Positions 11,816 through 23,434 of a stretch of 64,000 nucleotides of DNA are shown here, piece by piece. The DNA is from Colwellia sp. 20A7 (lineage in GTDB: Bacteria > Pseudomonadota > Gammaproteobacteria > Enterobacterales > Alteromonadaceae). The first letter of the stretch is position 1. Each line of letters begins with the position of its first letter. Where the stretch lies: NCBI RefSeq assembly GCF_009832865.1, contig NZ_CP047130.1:3720001-3784000 (forward strand), written 5' to 3'. The translations under genes and the position numbers were made by a program. The notes beneath the pieces were generated by a model, which worked only from the letters and a program-made list of their open reading frames with translations, did not search any database and was not told the DNA's origin.

Positions 11816-13987
11816 TTAAGCGTTAGTTTTAACGTCTGTAGTGAAATAAGATTTACCCGATTTAGCCATACTACGTAGGCCATCAGTAACATGATATATT
11901 TCACCTAAATGCGCATATTTATCAGCCATAGCGATAAAGTTATTTAAACCTAATGTCTCTAAATAACGAATTGCACCACCTCTAAATGGTGGGAACCCTA
12001 CACCATAAATTAAGCCCATATCAGCTTCAGCTGCTGTATCAACAACACCTTCTTCTAAACAACGAACAACCTCATTGACCATTGGAATCATCATGCGAGC
12101 AATAATTTCTTCACTAGTGAAGTCTTTTTTATCAGCACAATGTTGGCCCAATAATTCGTAAGCAACAGGGGCAGCTACTTTCATTGGACGACCACGTTTG
12201 TCTTTCATATGATCATAAAAGCCTGCACCATTTTTTTGACCTAAACGATCATTAGCATATAAAGTGCTTACAGGATCATTATCTATTTTAGTCATGCGAG
12301 TAGGAAAACCAGATGACATAACACCAGTACAGTGATCTGCTGTATCAATACCAACAACATCAAGTAGATATGCTGGACCCATAGGCCAACCAAATTGCTT
12401 TTCCATCACTTTATCAATCGCGGTAAAGTCTGCACCTTCAAGTACTAATTGACTAAAACCAGCAAAGTAAGGGAATAAAACACGGTTTACATAAAAACCA
12501 GGGCAGTCATTAACAACAATTGGTGATTTACCCATTTTAGCAGCATAAGCAACAACAGCAGCAACCGTTTCATCAGAAGTATCTTTACCGCGAATAACTT
12601 CTACTAATGGCATTTTGTTTACTGGGTTAAAAAAGTGCATACCACAAAAGTTTGCAGGACGTTTTATACTTTGTGCTAACAAATCAATTGAAATAGTAGA
12701 CGTATTAGACGTAAGAATAGCGTCTTCACTGATTACCGATTCAACTTCGGCTAAAACCATCCCTTTAACTTTAGGGTTTTCAACAACCGCTTCGACAACA
12801 ATATCAACATCTTTTACGCTGTCATAACTAAGAGAAGGTGTAATGTTATTAAGTACACCTGCCATTTTTTTAGCATCCATACGTCCGCGTTCAACTTGTT
12901 TAGTTAAAATGGCTGTCGCCGTTTTTAAACCTAGGTCTAGCGCTTGATCATTAATATCTTTCATAATGATTGGCGTGCCTTTATAAGCAGATTGGTAAGC
13001 GATACCACCACCCATGATACCAGCACCTAATACAGCAGCTTTGTTCACAGACTTGGTCGCCAACTTACTTGCTTTTTTGGCTTTACCTTTAATAACTTGG
13101 TCTGCCATAAACAAACCAATTTGCGCAGTTGCTTCGTCAGTTTTTGCTAATTTAGCAAAACCGGCATTTTCTACAGCCATAGCGCCAGCACGATCTAAAC
13201 CTGCGGCCGCAATTAATGTATTAATCATCACCATTGGTGCAGGATAATGCTTGCCTGCTTTTGCTGCAATCATGCCTTTACACGTTGTCGAAGACATGAT
13301 CATTTCTGTTTGAGATAACGTTAATGGCTCTAATTTAGCCTGACGTTTTACACGCCAATCTAATTTCCCATCAATAGCAAGTTTAAGCATACTAATTGCT
13401 GCTGAACGTAAAGTTTCTGGTTTAACAACCGCATCAACAAGGCCTTGTGCAAGTGCCGCTGACGCTTTAAATGCTTTACCTGTTGACATCCACGTAGCTG
13501 CATTATCAAAACCAATGATACGAGGTAATCTAACGGTACCACCAAAACCAGGCATTAAGCCTAACTTCACTTCAGGTAGTCCTATACTAGTATTAGTATC
13601 AGCAACACGATAATCACATACTAAGGTCATTTCACAACCGCCACCTAAAGCAATACCATTAATGGCCGCGATAGTCGGTAATTGAATATCTTCGAATGAA
13701 TCGAAAACATCAGAAGCACTTTTAGCCCAAGAAACTAATTGCTCTTCTGGTTGATTAAATGAACTTAAAAATTCAGTGATGTCAGCACCTACAATAAATG
13801 TTGATTTTCCAGACGTAACCATCACGCCTTTTGCATCACCACAATTATTAATTGCCGCCACAACAGCCCTGTATTCTTCAAAGGTTGCTTGATCAAATTT
13901 ATTTACTGATCCCTGAGCATCGAATTTAAGTTCTACAATGCCGTCTTCTAGTAACTGGGCTGAAAGGCTCTTGCCTTGATATATCAT
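11816..13987 (-). CDS. fadB: Fatty-acid oxidation complex alpha subunit (enoyl-CoA hydratase / 3-hydroxyacyl-CoA dehydrogenase)
   Basis: The 723-residue multifunctional enzyme has an N-terminal crotonase domain (about 1-190, with [16 protein letters not shown] and glutamates for hydratase activity) and a NAD-binding dehydrogenase domain starting at [16 protein letters not shown] near residue 318. A duplicated C-terminal dehydrogenase domain follows. It hydrates enoyl-CoA and oxidises 3-hydroxyacyl-CoA. It is the first gene of the fadBA operon. Confidence 0.97.
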   Translation of the reverse strand: MIYQGKSLSAQLLEDGIVELKFDAQGSVNKFDQATFEEYRAVVAAINNCGDAKGVMVTSGKSTFIVGADITEFLSSFNQPEEQLVSWAKSASDVFDSFEDIQLPTIAAINGIALGGGCEMTLVCDYRVADTNTSIGLPEVKLGLMPGFGGTVRLPRIIGFDNAATWMSTGKAFKASAALAQGLVDAVVKPETLRSAAISMLKLAIDGKLDWRVKRQAKLEPLTLSQTEMIMSSTTCKGMIAAKAGKHYPAPMVMINTLIAAAGLDRAGAMAVENAGFAKLAKTDEATAQIGLFMADQVIKGKAKKASKLATKSVNKAAVLGAGIMGGGIAYQSAYKGTPIIMKDINDQALDLGLKTATAILTKQVERGRMDAKKMAGVLNNITPSLSYDSVKDVDIVVEAVVENPKVKGMVLAEVESVISEDAILTSNTSTISIDLLAQSIKRPANFCGMHFFNPVNKMPLVEVIRGKDTSDETVAAVVAYAAKMGKSPIVVNDCPGFYVNRVLFPYFAGFSQLVLEGADFTAIDKVMEKQFGWPMGPAYLLDVVGIDTADHCTGVMSSGFPTRMTKIDNDPVSTLYANDRLGQKNGAGFYDHMKDKRGRPMKVAAPVAYELLGQHCADKKDFTSEEIIARMMIPMVNEVVRCLEEGVVDTAAEADMGLIYGVGFPPFRGGAIRYLETLGLNNFIAMADKYAHLGEIYHVTDGLRSMAKSGKSYFTTDVKTNA

Positions 13988-14350
13988 GCTTTGTCTCCTT
14001 CACCTAAAAGTGGTGTTGATGTATTGATGATTATTGATATTTCTCTATATTTTTAGTCGATGTTTATCTACTAAAAGGTATAGAGAACTAATAATAGCTG
14101 ACTGAGTGTGCCTTGAAATATAATGAATAGCAAATTTATTTAAACGTTTGTTTTAATCGTTTGTATTAATTTTATTTCAATCACACTAACTTACTGTTCT
14201 TTATGAAAACATAAAGATTTAAATGTCGAATACATAATTTTTTATCACTATCAATTGGCGTAAAGTATAGCTAATATTTTTAATATCACACTTTGAAATG
14301 TACTTATGATACGTTTTTTTAAAACGCTTTAATCAGCCTGAGCACTTATT
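13988..14350. other. fadBA upstream region
   Basis: This gap holds the fadBA promoter. AAACGTTT at 14142-14149 is a perfect 8-base palindrome, and CGTTTGT recurs about 14 bases later, giving TTTG-containing half-sites that could be an operator for a fatty-acid-responsive repressor. That is inference from position; the motif is short. Nothing else is apparent. Confidence 0.3.
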
Positions 14351-15191
14351 ATTATGAGACCCTGAGCCAATCATTAACTCTACAATGGATTGATAAAGAT
14401 AAAACAGCTCACTTTCTCGGTAAAATGCTGTCTGTAAAAGCAATGGCTTCGCTGCTCGCTTTTTCGAGTATTTGGCTTTTAATGGAGATTTTAAGTTGGT
14501 CTTATCATCTAACTTATACTTTATTTGGGGGTATAGGTTTGTTATTCACCCTTATATTAGCCTTGTCTTTTTGGCACTTTAAAGAAAAAACAGAACAAAC
14601 AAAAAAATTGTTATCAGGAAACGTTATTGGTTATTTTATGCCCTCACTTTTTTTAGTGGCGCTAGGAGACAAATTTTCGTTGTTTTTGCCGGTTTTTTAA
14701 TGGTAGAAAAATTTCACTATAGCGTTGCAGATATCAGCGCTTTATTTTTGATTAATTATATTTTTAACTGGTTGTTTGCTGCAAAAATAGGGAAGTTAAT
14801 TGGAATAATTGGCGAACGTTCAGTATTAAGGTTTGAATATATAGGTTTAGTTATTGTATTTATTTGCTACGGCTTAGTCGAAAACGCCAATCTTGCTGCA
14901 GCATTGTATGTAATCGATCATTTATTTTTTGCACTCGCCATTGCAATTAAAACTTATTTCCAAAAAATTGCGCAACCCGAAGATATTGCGGCAACCGCAG
15001 GTGTAAGCTTCTCTATAAACCATATTGCAGCTGTGGTAATTCCTGCACTGTTAGGAATATTATGGATTGTACAACCTACTTGGGTATTCTATATAGGGGC
15101 TGGATTTGCACTATGCTCTTTATGCTTTGCCATGCTAATTCCTGACGAACCAGCACAAGGGAATGAAATACGCATAGCGAGTAACGCTTAG
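14351..15191 (+). pseudogene. MFS transporter remnant, N-terminally truncated and frameshifted
   Basis: Two reading frames together encode the C-terminal half of one transporter. The first frame runs to about 14600 with membrane segments. The second carries KIVIRKRYWLFYALTFFSGA and then ARRQIFVVFAGFLMVEKF and continues to the stop at 15191. The switch falls in a run of seven A residues near 14602-14610; eight A residues would restore one frame. About 200 N-terminal residues expected for the family are absent, so this is a decayed gene and not only a frameshift. It follows fadB divergently. Confidence 0.8.
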
Positions 15192-15230
15192 GTAAAATAA
15201 TGACAACAATGAAGAGTCTTGAATTATTAG

Positions 15231-15282
15231 GCAAAGTTAATAGTCACATTATTCGTAGCTATTAACTTTGCGTTTTAATTGA
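15231..15282 (+). terminator. Hairpin terminator between convergent MFS remnant and response regulator
   Basis: GCAAAGTTAATAG pairs perfectly with CTATTAACTTTGC (13 bp) around a 15-base loop, followed by GTTTTAATT. It may serve both converging units. Confidence 0.7.
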
Positions 15283-15326
15283 TATTTAAACTGCTTTTTA
15301 ACCTAACAGTAATATCAGTTTAATGG

Positions 15327-17567
15327 TTAAGTATGGCTTTTAAGAAATGTTAAGAACTCATCAGAAGGCATCGGCTTGGCATAATAGAAACCTTGTACTT
15401 CATCACAACCTAACTCAATTAATCTCTCTTGCTGTTCAATTTCTTCAATACCTTCAGCAATAACCTTTAAGTTCATTTTTTTACCTAAATCAATAATTGT
15501 TTCAGCAATCACTGATTGATCTTCTTGTGCAATATCGCGAATAAAAGCCCTATCCACTTTAAGGCGATCTAAAGGAAGCTTTTGTAAATAACTCATCGAT
15601 GAAAAGCCAGTACCAAAATCATCAAGTGCAATACTAATGCCTTGCCTTTTTAACTTAACTAACGCATCAATGACTACTTCAGGGTCATCCATTAAAATAT
15701 TTTCAGTAATTTCTAATTCTAATTTACAAGGTAATATTTGATGTTTTTGCGTTGCATTCAATACCACATCAACAAAATTACAACACCTAAATTGAGGTAT
15801 TGAGACATTCACAGAGATAGTAATATTATCGAATTTCTTTTCTTCTAATAGTTTAATTTGCGAACAAGCTTGATTAATTACCCATTCCCCTATTTCAACA
15901 ATTAGACCAGAATATTCAGCTAATGGAATAAAGACCGCAGGAGAAATAAAGTTACCATCAATTGTTCGCCAACGAAGTAAGGCTTCAGCGCCAATCACTT
16001 TGCCTGAACTTAATGACAGCTGAGGTTGATACCATAACTCAAGGCGTCCCTCTGAAAAATCATTGCGTAGTTGCCTAATCATATTCAAACGCCATTGCGT
16101 TTCGTCTTCTAACTCAGGATTATAATAAGCAAAATGTGTTTCACGTTTTTTCTTAGCGAGGTTTAAAGCAATATTAATTTGATTAAGTACTTTTACACCG
16201 CTGCTACTCGCGTGTTCTTTCGTACAAAAACCAAAACAGGCATTTATCGGCAGTTTTTGTTCACCTGCAGTGAATGGGTGTTCAAATAACGCCAATAAAG
16301 CATCAGGTGTTACAATTTCTTGAGAGCCAATAATACCAAATACATCAGCGCCAACACGCGCAATTTCACAGCTACTACATATGCTTTGTAGTCGTTGAGA
16401 AACAGCAGATAATAATTGATTACCTATTTCCTGACCCAAAGCATCGTTAACATCGCTAAAATGATTCAAATCAATAAGTGCTGCCACATAATTATTAGGT
16501 GCATTCTCACTAAAGGTTTCAAGCATACGTACAAATTCTAATCTATTAGGTAAATTAGTTAACCAATCTTTATACGCTGCATTTTTAAGCTTTTGAAATA
16601 AGTGTACATTTTCATAACCGATTGAAACACCAGTTACGAATACTTCTAATAATTGTTTTTGAATATCCCGAAGAGGTTCAGTTAGGGTTAAATAAACAAC
16701 GGCGCGACATCCACCTCTTGCGATATACAAGCATAGGCCATCATTAAAATATTGATGCTCTTTTTGTGTAAAACACGTTTGCATGTATTGATTAATTTGT
16801 ACATTTTCTAAAGTTGCTAATTTTTGATTAGGTAGAGATAACGAAAAACCCTGCTGCGCAATAATATAAAGGCTCAAATCATCGGTATTGTCTATAATAC
16901 CTTGCCCTCTAGCACAAAATAAACCTTGAACATCTTGATTTATCAGCTGGGTTAATTGGCTTAAAGTACCTTGGGTATATTCGGCTATAGAGTGTAATTC
17001 AAGAAGGCCAGAAGAGCCTGAAACTATTTTTTCTAAACCTTGACGGCTTTCTGTGACCGCTGCAATTTGTTGGTAAGAGCGGATTGCGGCATAAACGGTA
17101 GTAACGAGTTTTCGTCGTGTTAGCTCTGTTTTCGTTTTATAATCATTTATATCGTATTCTTTAATAACACTTTCTTCAGGTGCATAACCTGGTTGCCCTG
17201 TTCTTAAGACAATACGTATATCTTGACGATTTAATTCTTCACGAATATATTTTACAACCGTTAAACCGGCATTATCCGTTTCCATTACAACATCAAGTAA
17301 TACTAGAACTATATCTGGGTTGCTTTTGATTACCTGACAAGCATCTTTACCAGAATAGGCATGAAAATATTCTAAACGTCGACCCAGTACTATTAAGTCT
17401 GATAAGGCTAATTGGGTAACTGAATGAATCTCAGGATCATCATCAACAATCAGAACCTGCCAGACTCCATCACCAGTGCCTTCTAAAACCTCTTCTTCAT
17501 CACTATCATCGATAAATAGAAAGTCGTCTTGTGAATTTTCAGATGCGTGCATATCGTCCTTAAGCAA
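15327..17567 (-). CDS. Response regulator with REC, DUF3369, degenerate GGDEF and EAL domains
   Basis: The 746-residue protein begins with a receiver domain (about 35-165, acidic VDDDPE and phospho-acceptor region LVLLDVVMET), followed by a GAF-like DUF3369 domain (about 170-320). The GGDEF domain has lost its signature (RVGADVF replaces GGDEF). The EAL domain from about 490 keeps EALLRW, ENILMDDP, DDFGTGFSSM and KVDRAF. It is therefore probably a c-di-GMP phosphodiesterase controlled by phosphorylation, with a sensory or GTP-binding GGDEF remnant. No histidine kinase is adjacent. Confidence 0.9.
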   Translation of the reverse strand: MLKDDMHASENSQDDFLFIDDSDEEEVLEGTGDGVWQVLIVDDDPEIHSVTQLALSDLIVLGRRLEYFHAYSGKDACQVIKSNPDIVLVLLDVVMETDNAGLTVVKYIREELNRQDIRIVLRTGQPGYAPEESVIKEYDINDYKTKTELTRRKLVTTVYAAIRSYQQIAAVTESRQGLEKIVSGSSGLLELHSIAEYTQGTLSQLTQLINQDVQGLFCARGQGIIDNTDDLSLYIIAQQGFSLSLPNQKLATLENVQINQYMQTCFTQKEHQYFNDGLCLYIARGGCRAVVYLTLTEPLRDIQKQLLEVFVTGVSIGYENVHLFQKLKNAAYKDWLTNLPNRLEFVRMLETFSENAPNNYVAALIDLNHFSDVNDALGQEIGNQLLSAVSQRLQSICSSCEIARVGADVFGIIGSQEIVTPDALLALFEHPFTAGEQKLPINACFGFCTKEHASSSGVKVLNQINIALNLAKKKRETHFAYYNPELEDETQWRLNMIRQLRNDFSEGRLELWYQPQLSLSSGKVIGAEALLRWRTIDGNFISPAVFIPLAEYSGLIVEIGEWVINQACSQIKLLEEKKFDNITISVNVSIPQFRCCNFVDVVLNATQKHQILPCKLELEITENILMDDPEVVIDALVKLKRQGISIALDDFGTGFSSMSYLQKLPLDRLKVDRAFIRDIAQEDQSVIAETIIDLGKKMNLKVIAEGIEEIEQQERLIELGCDEVQGFYYAKPMPSDEFLTFLKSHT

Positions 17568-18045
17568 TTAGCTTGTTGCTAATTAAATTTGAATTTCTAT
17601 CAATTATTTATCATTGTTCTTTCGTATTCTATAACTATAACTGAACTATACCTTATTGCTACTTTTTTGAAGCATTCTTTTATTTTTTCATTTGAATAAC
17701 TTCAATTTAGCTAAATATACATTTCTATAGCTACTATTTTTAATAGTATTCTCATTAAATAAATCATTAACAGACTACCTATTGATAGGTAAATTCATTT
17801 AAATAAGTAATCAATCTTATTGGAGAATATAAAATTATTATTTATATTTCAAATAGTTAATAAATATTAACCTAGTATTAAGTTATATAATAAAAGTCAT
17901 TTTGACAAATTTCAATAAACCAATACAATTAAATTATATTTGTACCACTATATGCTTGGTAGTATATTATTTTATATCAATAAATAGCGATAAAGCCTAT
18001 CACTATATTGATATTGCTCAGATATTTTTAGTATGGAGTACTAAC
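17568..18045. other. Intergenic region with promoters for two divergent genes
   Basis: A very AT-rich stretch. The frame of the next gene is open back to 17902, but that part encodes an unlikely hydrophobic leader. I see no RNA gene or strong repeat. Confidence 0.4.
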
Positions 18046-18936
18046 TTGAACCCAGATAAATCAGCTGTCGTTGTTATTGATCAGGATGAAGATAATCAAT
18101 GCAATCTTCCAGTGGAAGGAGCTTCCATTGACAATAATGTTGAGACGCCAACACACAAGCAATTTTTCAAAATAACTCAGCTATTTGGTGTAGAAGCCCC
18201 TCTATTACCTCCTGAAAAACAAATGCCACTTCAAGATCGTAGTACTAAACGTGAAAGGTTAGCAAGTCTGCGAAAACAAGAAAACATTGAAGAAATCATG
18301 GTGAAAACATTTGCATTTTGTGCAAGTAAACCACTAGATAAAAGACCCGATTTAGATTGGTTTAATCGTTATATTAGCTTAGCTGAAAATGTGAGTAACC
18401 CCACAATGCAAGATTTATGGGCCAAGATACTTGCCGGAGAATTAGCGCGTCCGGGTTTATATTCACTTAAAGCATTAAAAGTTTTTCGGGATATGAGTAT
18501 TGTCGATGCTAAGTTATTGGCGAAAGCCTGCTCTTTAGCGGTAAAAGATAACAGTAAAAAAAATATTCGTATCATCTCGGGGTCATACCAACAACCAGGA
18601 CTATTAAACTTTTTTAATCAAGAGAGGCAGCAGTACATAAATTTAAGCCATTTTGGTTTAAATTATGCTGATATATTATCTTTAGCAGATAACAAATTGA
18701 TTTTTCAACAAGAAAGTGAATCAAGTATGATGAGAAGTGGAGAGGTATTTAGTTTTTACTATAATGGTGCACCATTAAAACTAACGAGCAAGAAAAATAA
18801 TATTGCCTTGCAGTTTTATAAATTTACATCTATTGGTGCCGAGCTAGCAAACTTAATTATAGATAAACCAAACAAAGAGTTTTTTTCTTTCTTAAAAGAA
18901 CAACTAACTCACCACTTTGACGTAGTGAGTAGCTAG
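18046..18936 (+). CDS. TIGR03899-family protein of unknown function
   Basis: I favour a TTG start at 18046 because GGAG lies 8 bases before it; the protein is then 296 residues. The open frame extends upstream to a TTG at 17902, which would add 48 mostly hydrophobic residues. Recognisable family features are the central helical region FNRYISLAENVSNPTMQDLW followed by AKILAGELARPG, and the C-terminal stretch FYKFTSIGAELANLI. TIGR03899 (DUF2806-related) proteins occur in marine gammaproteobacteria; no function is established. It converges on cysH. Confidence 0.7.
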   Translation: MNPDKSAVVVIDQDEDNQCNLPVEGASIDNNVETPTHKQFFKITQLFGVEAPLLPPEKQMPLQDRSTKRERLASLRKQENIEEIMVKTFAFCASKPLDKRPDLDWFNRYISLAENVSNPTMQDLWAKILAGELARPGLYSLKALKVFRDMSIVDAKLLAKACSLAVKDNSKKNIRIISGSYQQPGLLNFFNQERQQYINLSHFGLNYADILSLADNKLIFQQESESSMMRSGEVFSFYYNGAPLKLTSKKNNIALQFYKFTSIGAELANLIIDKPNKEFFSFLKEQLTHHFDVVSS

Positions 18937-18951
18937 TATAGTTGGCCTTGC

Positions 18952-19686
18952 TTAAATCCCATCGCCATCAGTATGCAAACCACATTCACGTTGTCCACCA
19001 CCAAAGCGTGTTTCTTCTTCAGTCATGCCTAACGTTAATGGTCTTGTACTGTGTACATCGCCTACTGATACATAACCCTCATCCCAAAGTGGGTGATATG
19101 GCAAGTTATGTTTAGTTAGGTATTGGTGAACGTCTTTGTTGCTCCAATCAATAATTGGGTGCACTTTATAACGTCCACGTAATGTACCAACAACACCTAG
19201 GCCTTGACGATGCTCTGATTGCTGACGTCGAACACCTGAGAACCACGTTTGTGCATTAAGATCAGTTAAACCACGCTCTAATGGCTCAACTTTATTACGA
19301 CGATTGTAAGCTTTCAACGCTTCATCTGTTGATGCCCATTCTTCGCCATATTTAGCCATTTGCCAAGCTGCACTTTCTTTTGCTTGATATACTTTCAAGT
19401 TCAAGTTTAAGCGATCTGTTAATTGTTCAATAAATTGATACGTTTCTGGAAACAAATGCCCAGTATCAGTTATTAACACAGGTATATTACTATCCACTTG
19501 CGTTAATAAGTGCAACATAACTGCCGATTGAATACCAAAACTTGATGATAAAACAAATGCACCCGGCAAGTTTTGCATTGCCCATTCAGCACGTTGTTGT
19601 GCTGTTTGCTTTTCAAGTGCAAGGTTCCACTGAGCGAGTTCCGGATCAGGAAACACAAGTTCAGCGGCGGTTGCTGCTTTAAGCAT
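18952..19686 (-). CDS. cysH: Phosphoadenosine phosphosulfate (PAPS) reductase
   Basis: The 244-residue enzyme has the PP-loop-like [16 protein letters not shown] near residue 45, [14 protein letters not shown], and the C-terminal [12 protein letters not shown] with the single catalytic Cys. The absence of paired CC motifs marks the PAPS-specific type without an iron-sulfur cluster. It reduces PAPS to sulfite with thioredoxin. It is last in the cysJIH operon and overlaps cysI by 8 bases. Confidence 0.96.
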   Translation of the reverse strand: MLKAATAAELVFPDPELAQWNLALEKQTAQQRAEWAMQNLPGAFVLSSSFGIQSAVMLHLLTQVDSNIPVLITDTGHLFPETYQFIEQLTDRLNLNLKVYQAKESAAWQMAKYGEEWASTDEALKAYNRRNKVEPLERGLTDLNAQTWFSGVRRQQSEHRQGLGVVGTLRGRYKVHPIIDWSNKDVHQYLTKHNLPYHPLWDEGYVSVGDVHSTRPLTLGMTEEETRFGGGQRECGLHTDGDGI

Positions 19687-21427
19687 GATGAAAATCTCTA
19701 AAACTAACGATTACTTGCTCAACAATTCCAGCACGAATAACAAAGTCACCAAAAGCTTCACCATCGTTACGCTCTGTAGCCCAACGAGCACTTAGTTCAT
19801 CAATTTCACTTAATACACCCGCTTCATCAACATTTTCTTTATAAAGCTTAGGTACTCGAGAACCCGCTAAATCACTACCTAAATACATATTGTATTTACC
19901 TGGACCTTTACCAACAAGGCCTATTTCAGCAAGCATCGCTCGTCCGCAACCATTTGGACACCCAGTGACACGTAGGATAATACTGTCATCTTTCAACCCA
20001 TTTTTAGTTAGAATTTTTTCTACATCATCAACTAAACCAGGTAAATAACGCTCAGCTTCAGCCATCGCTAATGGACAAGTTGGAAATGCAACACATGCCA
20101 TAGAGCTTTTACGTTGGTTAGAAACACCATCATTAATTAAGCCATGATCACGTGCCAACTGTTCAATGATTGCTTTATCTGCAGCATCTACGCCTGCGAT
20201 AATCAAATTTTGGTTTGCAGTTAAACGGAAATCACCTTTGTGTATCTTTGCAATTTCACGCATGCCCGTTTTTAATGCTTTACCATCAACACCTTCAAAA
20301 TCAAGGATACGGCCATTCTCAATGAATAAAGTTAAATGATGCTTACCATCAATACCTTCAACCCAGCCAAAACTATCGCCACGGTGAGTAAATTCATATG
20401 AACGTGAATCTGAAAATTTAATACCCGCTCTACGCTCTACTTCCGCTTTGAATGTATCAACACCAACACGATCTAACGTGTATTTAGTTTTAGCATTTTT
20501 ACGGTTAACACGGTTACCCCAGTCACGCTGAGTAGTAACAACAGCTGCAGCAATAGCTAAAGTGTGCTCTTTTGGAATAAAACCAAAATCATCAGCACAA
20601 CGTGGATAAGTAGCATTATCGCCATGTGTCATGGCTAAACCACCACCAACAAGTACGTTAAAGCCAATAAGTTCACCATTTTCACTAATAGCAACAAAAT
20701 TCAAATCATTAGCATGAACGTCTATATCGTTATTTGGAGGAATAACAACCGTCGTTTTAAATTTACGTGGTAAGTAATTACTACCTAAAATAGGCTCTAT
20801 TTCTTGCTCTTCAGTAGTTTCAACACGCTCTTCATCTAACCAAATCTCAGCATAAGCACGAGTTTTGGGTAATAAATGTTCACTGATCTTAGTTGCCCAT
20901 TCATAAGCTTCTTGATGTAATGAAGACTCAACTGGATTAGACGTACAAAGTACATTACGGTTAACATCACCAGCGGTTGCAATTGAATCTAAACCAACGC
21001 TATTTAATGTTTGATGCATTAACTTAATATTTGGCTTTAATACACCATGAAATTGAAAAGTTTGACGTGTAGTTAAACGAATACTGCCGTAAGAAGTGTA
21101 ATCATCAGCAAATTTATCAATCGCTAACCATTGGTCAGTATTAATAATACCACCAGGTAAACGTGCACGAAGCATTACGTTATGTAATGGTTCTAGCTTT
21201 TGCTTTTGACGTTCAGCACGAATATCACGATCATCTTGTTGGTACATACCGTGAGTACGTATCAACTGGAAGTTATCGCTAGTAAAGCCACCAGTAATTC
21301 TATCTTGTAGATCTTCTACAATTGTACCTCGAAGGTAGTCGCTTTCCGCTTTTAAACGTTCGTTATCAGCCTGCTTACCTTCAACAATTAATACAGGGTT
21401 TTCAACTTTTGTGAAATCGTTGCTCAT
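19679..21427 (-). CDS. cysI: Sulfite reductase (NADPH) hemoprotein beta subunit
   Basis: The 582-residue protein has two ferredoxin-like and siroheme-binding repeats. The cluster ligands are visible in [19 protein letters not shown] and in [17 protein letters not shown]. With CysJ it carries out the six-electron reduction of sulfite to sulfide. Its start codon overlaps the cysJ stop (TAATG), so translation is likely coupled. Confidence 0.97.
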   Translation of the reverse strand: MSNDFTKVENPVLIVEGKQADNERLKAESDYLRGTIVEDLQDRITGGFTSDNFQLIRTHGMYQQDDRDIRAERQKQKLEPLHNVMLRARLPGGIINTDQWLAIDKFADDYTSYGSIRLTTRQTFQFHGVLKPNIKLMHQTLNSVGLDSIATAGDVNRNVLCTSNPVESSLHQEAYEWATKISEHLLPKTRAYAEIWLDEERVETTEEQEIEPILGSNYLPRKFKTTVVIPPNNDIDVHANDLNFVAISENGELIGFNVLVGGGLAMTHGDNATYPRCADDFGFIPKEHTLAIAAAVVTTQRDWGNRVNRKNAKTKYTLDRVGVDTFKAEVERRAGIKFSDSRSYEFTHRGDSFGWVEGIDGKHHLTLFIENGRILDFEGVDGKALKTGMREIAKIHKGDFRLTANQNLIIAGVDAADKAIIEQLARDHGLINDGVSNQRKSSMACVAFPTCPLAMAEAERYLPGLVDDVEKILTKNGLKDDSIILRVTGCPNGCGRAMLAEIGLVGKGPGKYNMYLGSDLAGSRVPKLYKENVDEAGVLSEIDELSARWATERNDGEAFGDFVIRAGIVEQVIVSFRDFHHA

Positions 21428-23265
21428 TAGTAAACATCCTTCTGGTAACGCTTGTTAGATCTAAGTGATTTTAAATAATCTTCGGCTTGTTCTGTACTTA
21501 ATTTGCCATGCTCTGCAATAATCTCTATCAAGATTTGATGAACATCTTTCGCCATACGGTTAGCATCGCCACAAATATATAAATGTGCACCACGCTCTAA
21601 CCAAGCAAAAACATCGCTAGCTTGTTCTTTTAATCTGTCTTGTACGTAGATTTTTTCTGCTTGGTCACGAGAAAAAGCAACATCCATACGTGTAAGTAGG
21701 CCAGATTTTAAATAGTTCTGCCATTCAACTTGATATAAGAAGTCTTGAGTGAACGTTTGATCACCAAAGAACATCCAGTTATCACCCGTAGCTTCACGTG
21801 CTTCACGCTCTTGCATGAAAGCTCTAAATGGTGCAACCCCCGTACCTGGACCAATCATAATAACTGGCGTGTCGTCTGACTGAGGTAAACGGAAGTTGTC
21901 GTTATGTTCAACAAAAACACGTACTTTTTGGCCTTCGTCTAAACGGTTTGCTAAGAAACCTGAAGCACCACCAGTACGGCTTTCGCCATTAGCGTCAAAA
22001 TTAACTAAACCAACAGTTAAATGAACTTCTTCTTCAACTTCAGCTTGTGCTGATGCAATAGAATATAAACGCGGTGTAATTTTACGTAATGCATCAACAA
22101 ACGTTTGTGCATCAACATCAGCCTTAGCAATTTTCACTACATCAATAATTTGATGCTCGCCTGCAAATTCACGCGCTGAGTTTTTATCACTCGCAACCTC
22201 AGTTAACTTAGCGTCTTTAGACTGTAGAGCCCAAAACTCAATAAACGAAGGCGCTGTTTGTGTAATTTCTAATTGACTGATTAAGGCATTCTTTAAGGTA
22301 AACTCTTGTACTTCACCTGAAACTTTTAGTGACACTTTCTCATCGCCTGAGAAACTAAGTTCACTTAATAAGTTGTCAACAAGTACTTCATCATTTTCAA
22401 ACCAAACACCTAATGCATCACCTACTTGGTAAGTTAAACCAGATTCACCTAAGTCAATTTCAATGTGACGAACATCTTTAGCAGAATCTCGACCCGTGAT
22501 TTTTTGACTTAATGAAAACTCTGCCGCTAATGGGTTTTGTTTAGAATATTGACTCGCTGCACCCGCGGTTGGCAAACCATCAACTCCACCGACACTTGCC
22601 GCAGTAGTTGTAGCTGTTTGAGTAAGTTCGTCTTTTAACGATTCAACAATGCTTGAAGTCCAAGCTTCACAATCGCTGTCGTAATCAACATCACAATCTA
22701 CACGAGGAGCAACTTGCTTAGCACCTAACGCTTGTAAGCGTTCGTCAAAATCTTTACCTGTTTGACAGAAAAATTCATAACTGCTGTCACCTAACGCTAA
22801 TACGCTATAGTGTAAGTTAGGTAACTTAGGCGCTTTTTTACCCAATAAGAATTCATGAAACTCAATAGCGTCATCAGGTGCTTCACCTTCACCATTAGTA
22901 CTCGCAACGATTAATAGGTGTGTTTCATTTTTTAATGATGACTTAGCTTTATAATCAGCAGTATTTTTTAATACCACAGAGATACCAGCAGCTTTAGCGC
23001 TAGCAGCAAGTTTACTTGCCACGCCTTTAGCATTGCCTGTTTGTGAAGCATATAAAATAGTTAAGGTTTTCGCGGCAACAGCAGCTAACGCCGCTACAGG
23101 TGAAATTTGTGCATTCGCACCTTGCTCACTTTTTGCAGCTAAATAACCACTTGCCCAAGCAAGTTGTAATGACGAATAACCAGACGTAGCTTGTTGTAGT
23201 AAAACAAGTTGATTAGCATCAAGTGAACTTGATACTGTATTTGAATTTTGCTGCTCTTGTGGCAT
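21427..23265 (-). CDS. cysJ: Sulfite reductase (NADPH) flavoprotein alpha subunit
   Basis: About 612 residues: a flavodoxin domain starting near residue 65 ([20 protein letters not shown]), an FAD-binding domain, and a NADPH-binding domain ([19 protein letters not shown]) ending KRYQKDVY, as in CysJ. ATG 23265 is preferred to the in-frame ATG at 23286 because GGGTGA lies about 8 bases before it. The protein passes electrons from NADPH to CysI. Confidence 0.95.
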   Translation of the reverse strand: MPQEQQNSNTVSSSLDANQLVLLQQATSGYSSLQLAWASGYLAAKSEQGANAQISPVAALAAVAAKTLTILYASQTGNAKGVASKLAASAKAAGISVVLKNTADYKAKSSLKNETHLLIVASTNGEGEAPDDAIEFHEFLLGKKAPKLPNLHYSVLALGDSSYEFFCQTGKDFDERLQALGAKQVAPRVDCDVDYDSDCEAWTSSIVESLKDELTQTATTTAASVGGVDGLPTAGAASQYSKQNPLAAEFSLSQKITGRDSAKDVRHIEIDLGESGLTYQVGDALGVWFENDEVLVDNLLSELSFSGDEKVSLKVSGEVQEFTLKNALISQLEITQTAPSFIEFWALQSKDAKLTEVASDKNSAREFAGEHQIIDVVKIAKADVDAQTFVDALRKITPRLYSIASAQAEVEEEVHLTVGLVNFDANGESRTGGASGFLANRLDEGQKVRVFVEHNDNFRLPQSDDTPVIMIGPGTGVAPFRAFMQEREAREATGDNWMFFGDQTFTQDFLYQVEWQNYLKSGLLTRMDVAFSRDQAEKIYVQDRLKEQASDVFAWLERGAHLYICGDANRMAKDVHQILIEIIAEHGKLSTEQAEDYLKSLRSNKRYQKDVY

Positions 23266-23377
23266 AAGAATATTCACCCATAACAATATATAGGTAAATG
23301 ATAGACAAAAATAAATAAAACTAAAAGGAATAGATAGACGTTTATTATTCCAAAAAGGAATATAGGAGAAACAAAAA

Positions 23378-23408
23378 GAAAATAGAGCCTGATGTTAACT
23401 CAGGCTCT
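23378..23408 (-). terminator. Terminator downstream of TIGR04219 gene
   Basis: AGAGCCTGA at 23384-23392 pairs with TCAGGCTCT at 23400-23408; on the minus strand the stem is followed by ATTTTCTTTTTG. It ends the leftward transcript of the 23.4-25.7 kb genes before cysJ. Confidence 0.82.
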
Positions 23409-23434
23409 GAATCATTAAGTGTCTTTATTTATTA

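Noticed and set aside
14600-14700. Programmed frameshift in the MFS gene
   Set aside because: The N-terminal half of the transporter is also missing, so simple gene decay explains it better.
17902-18045. N-terminal extension of the TIGR03899 protein
   Set aside because: The extension is AT-driven and hydrophobic, with a TTG start and no ribosome site; the start at 18046 has GGAG correctly placed.
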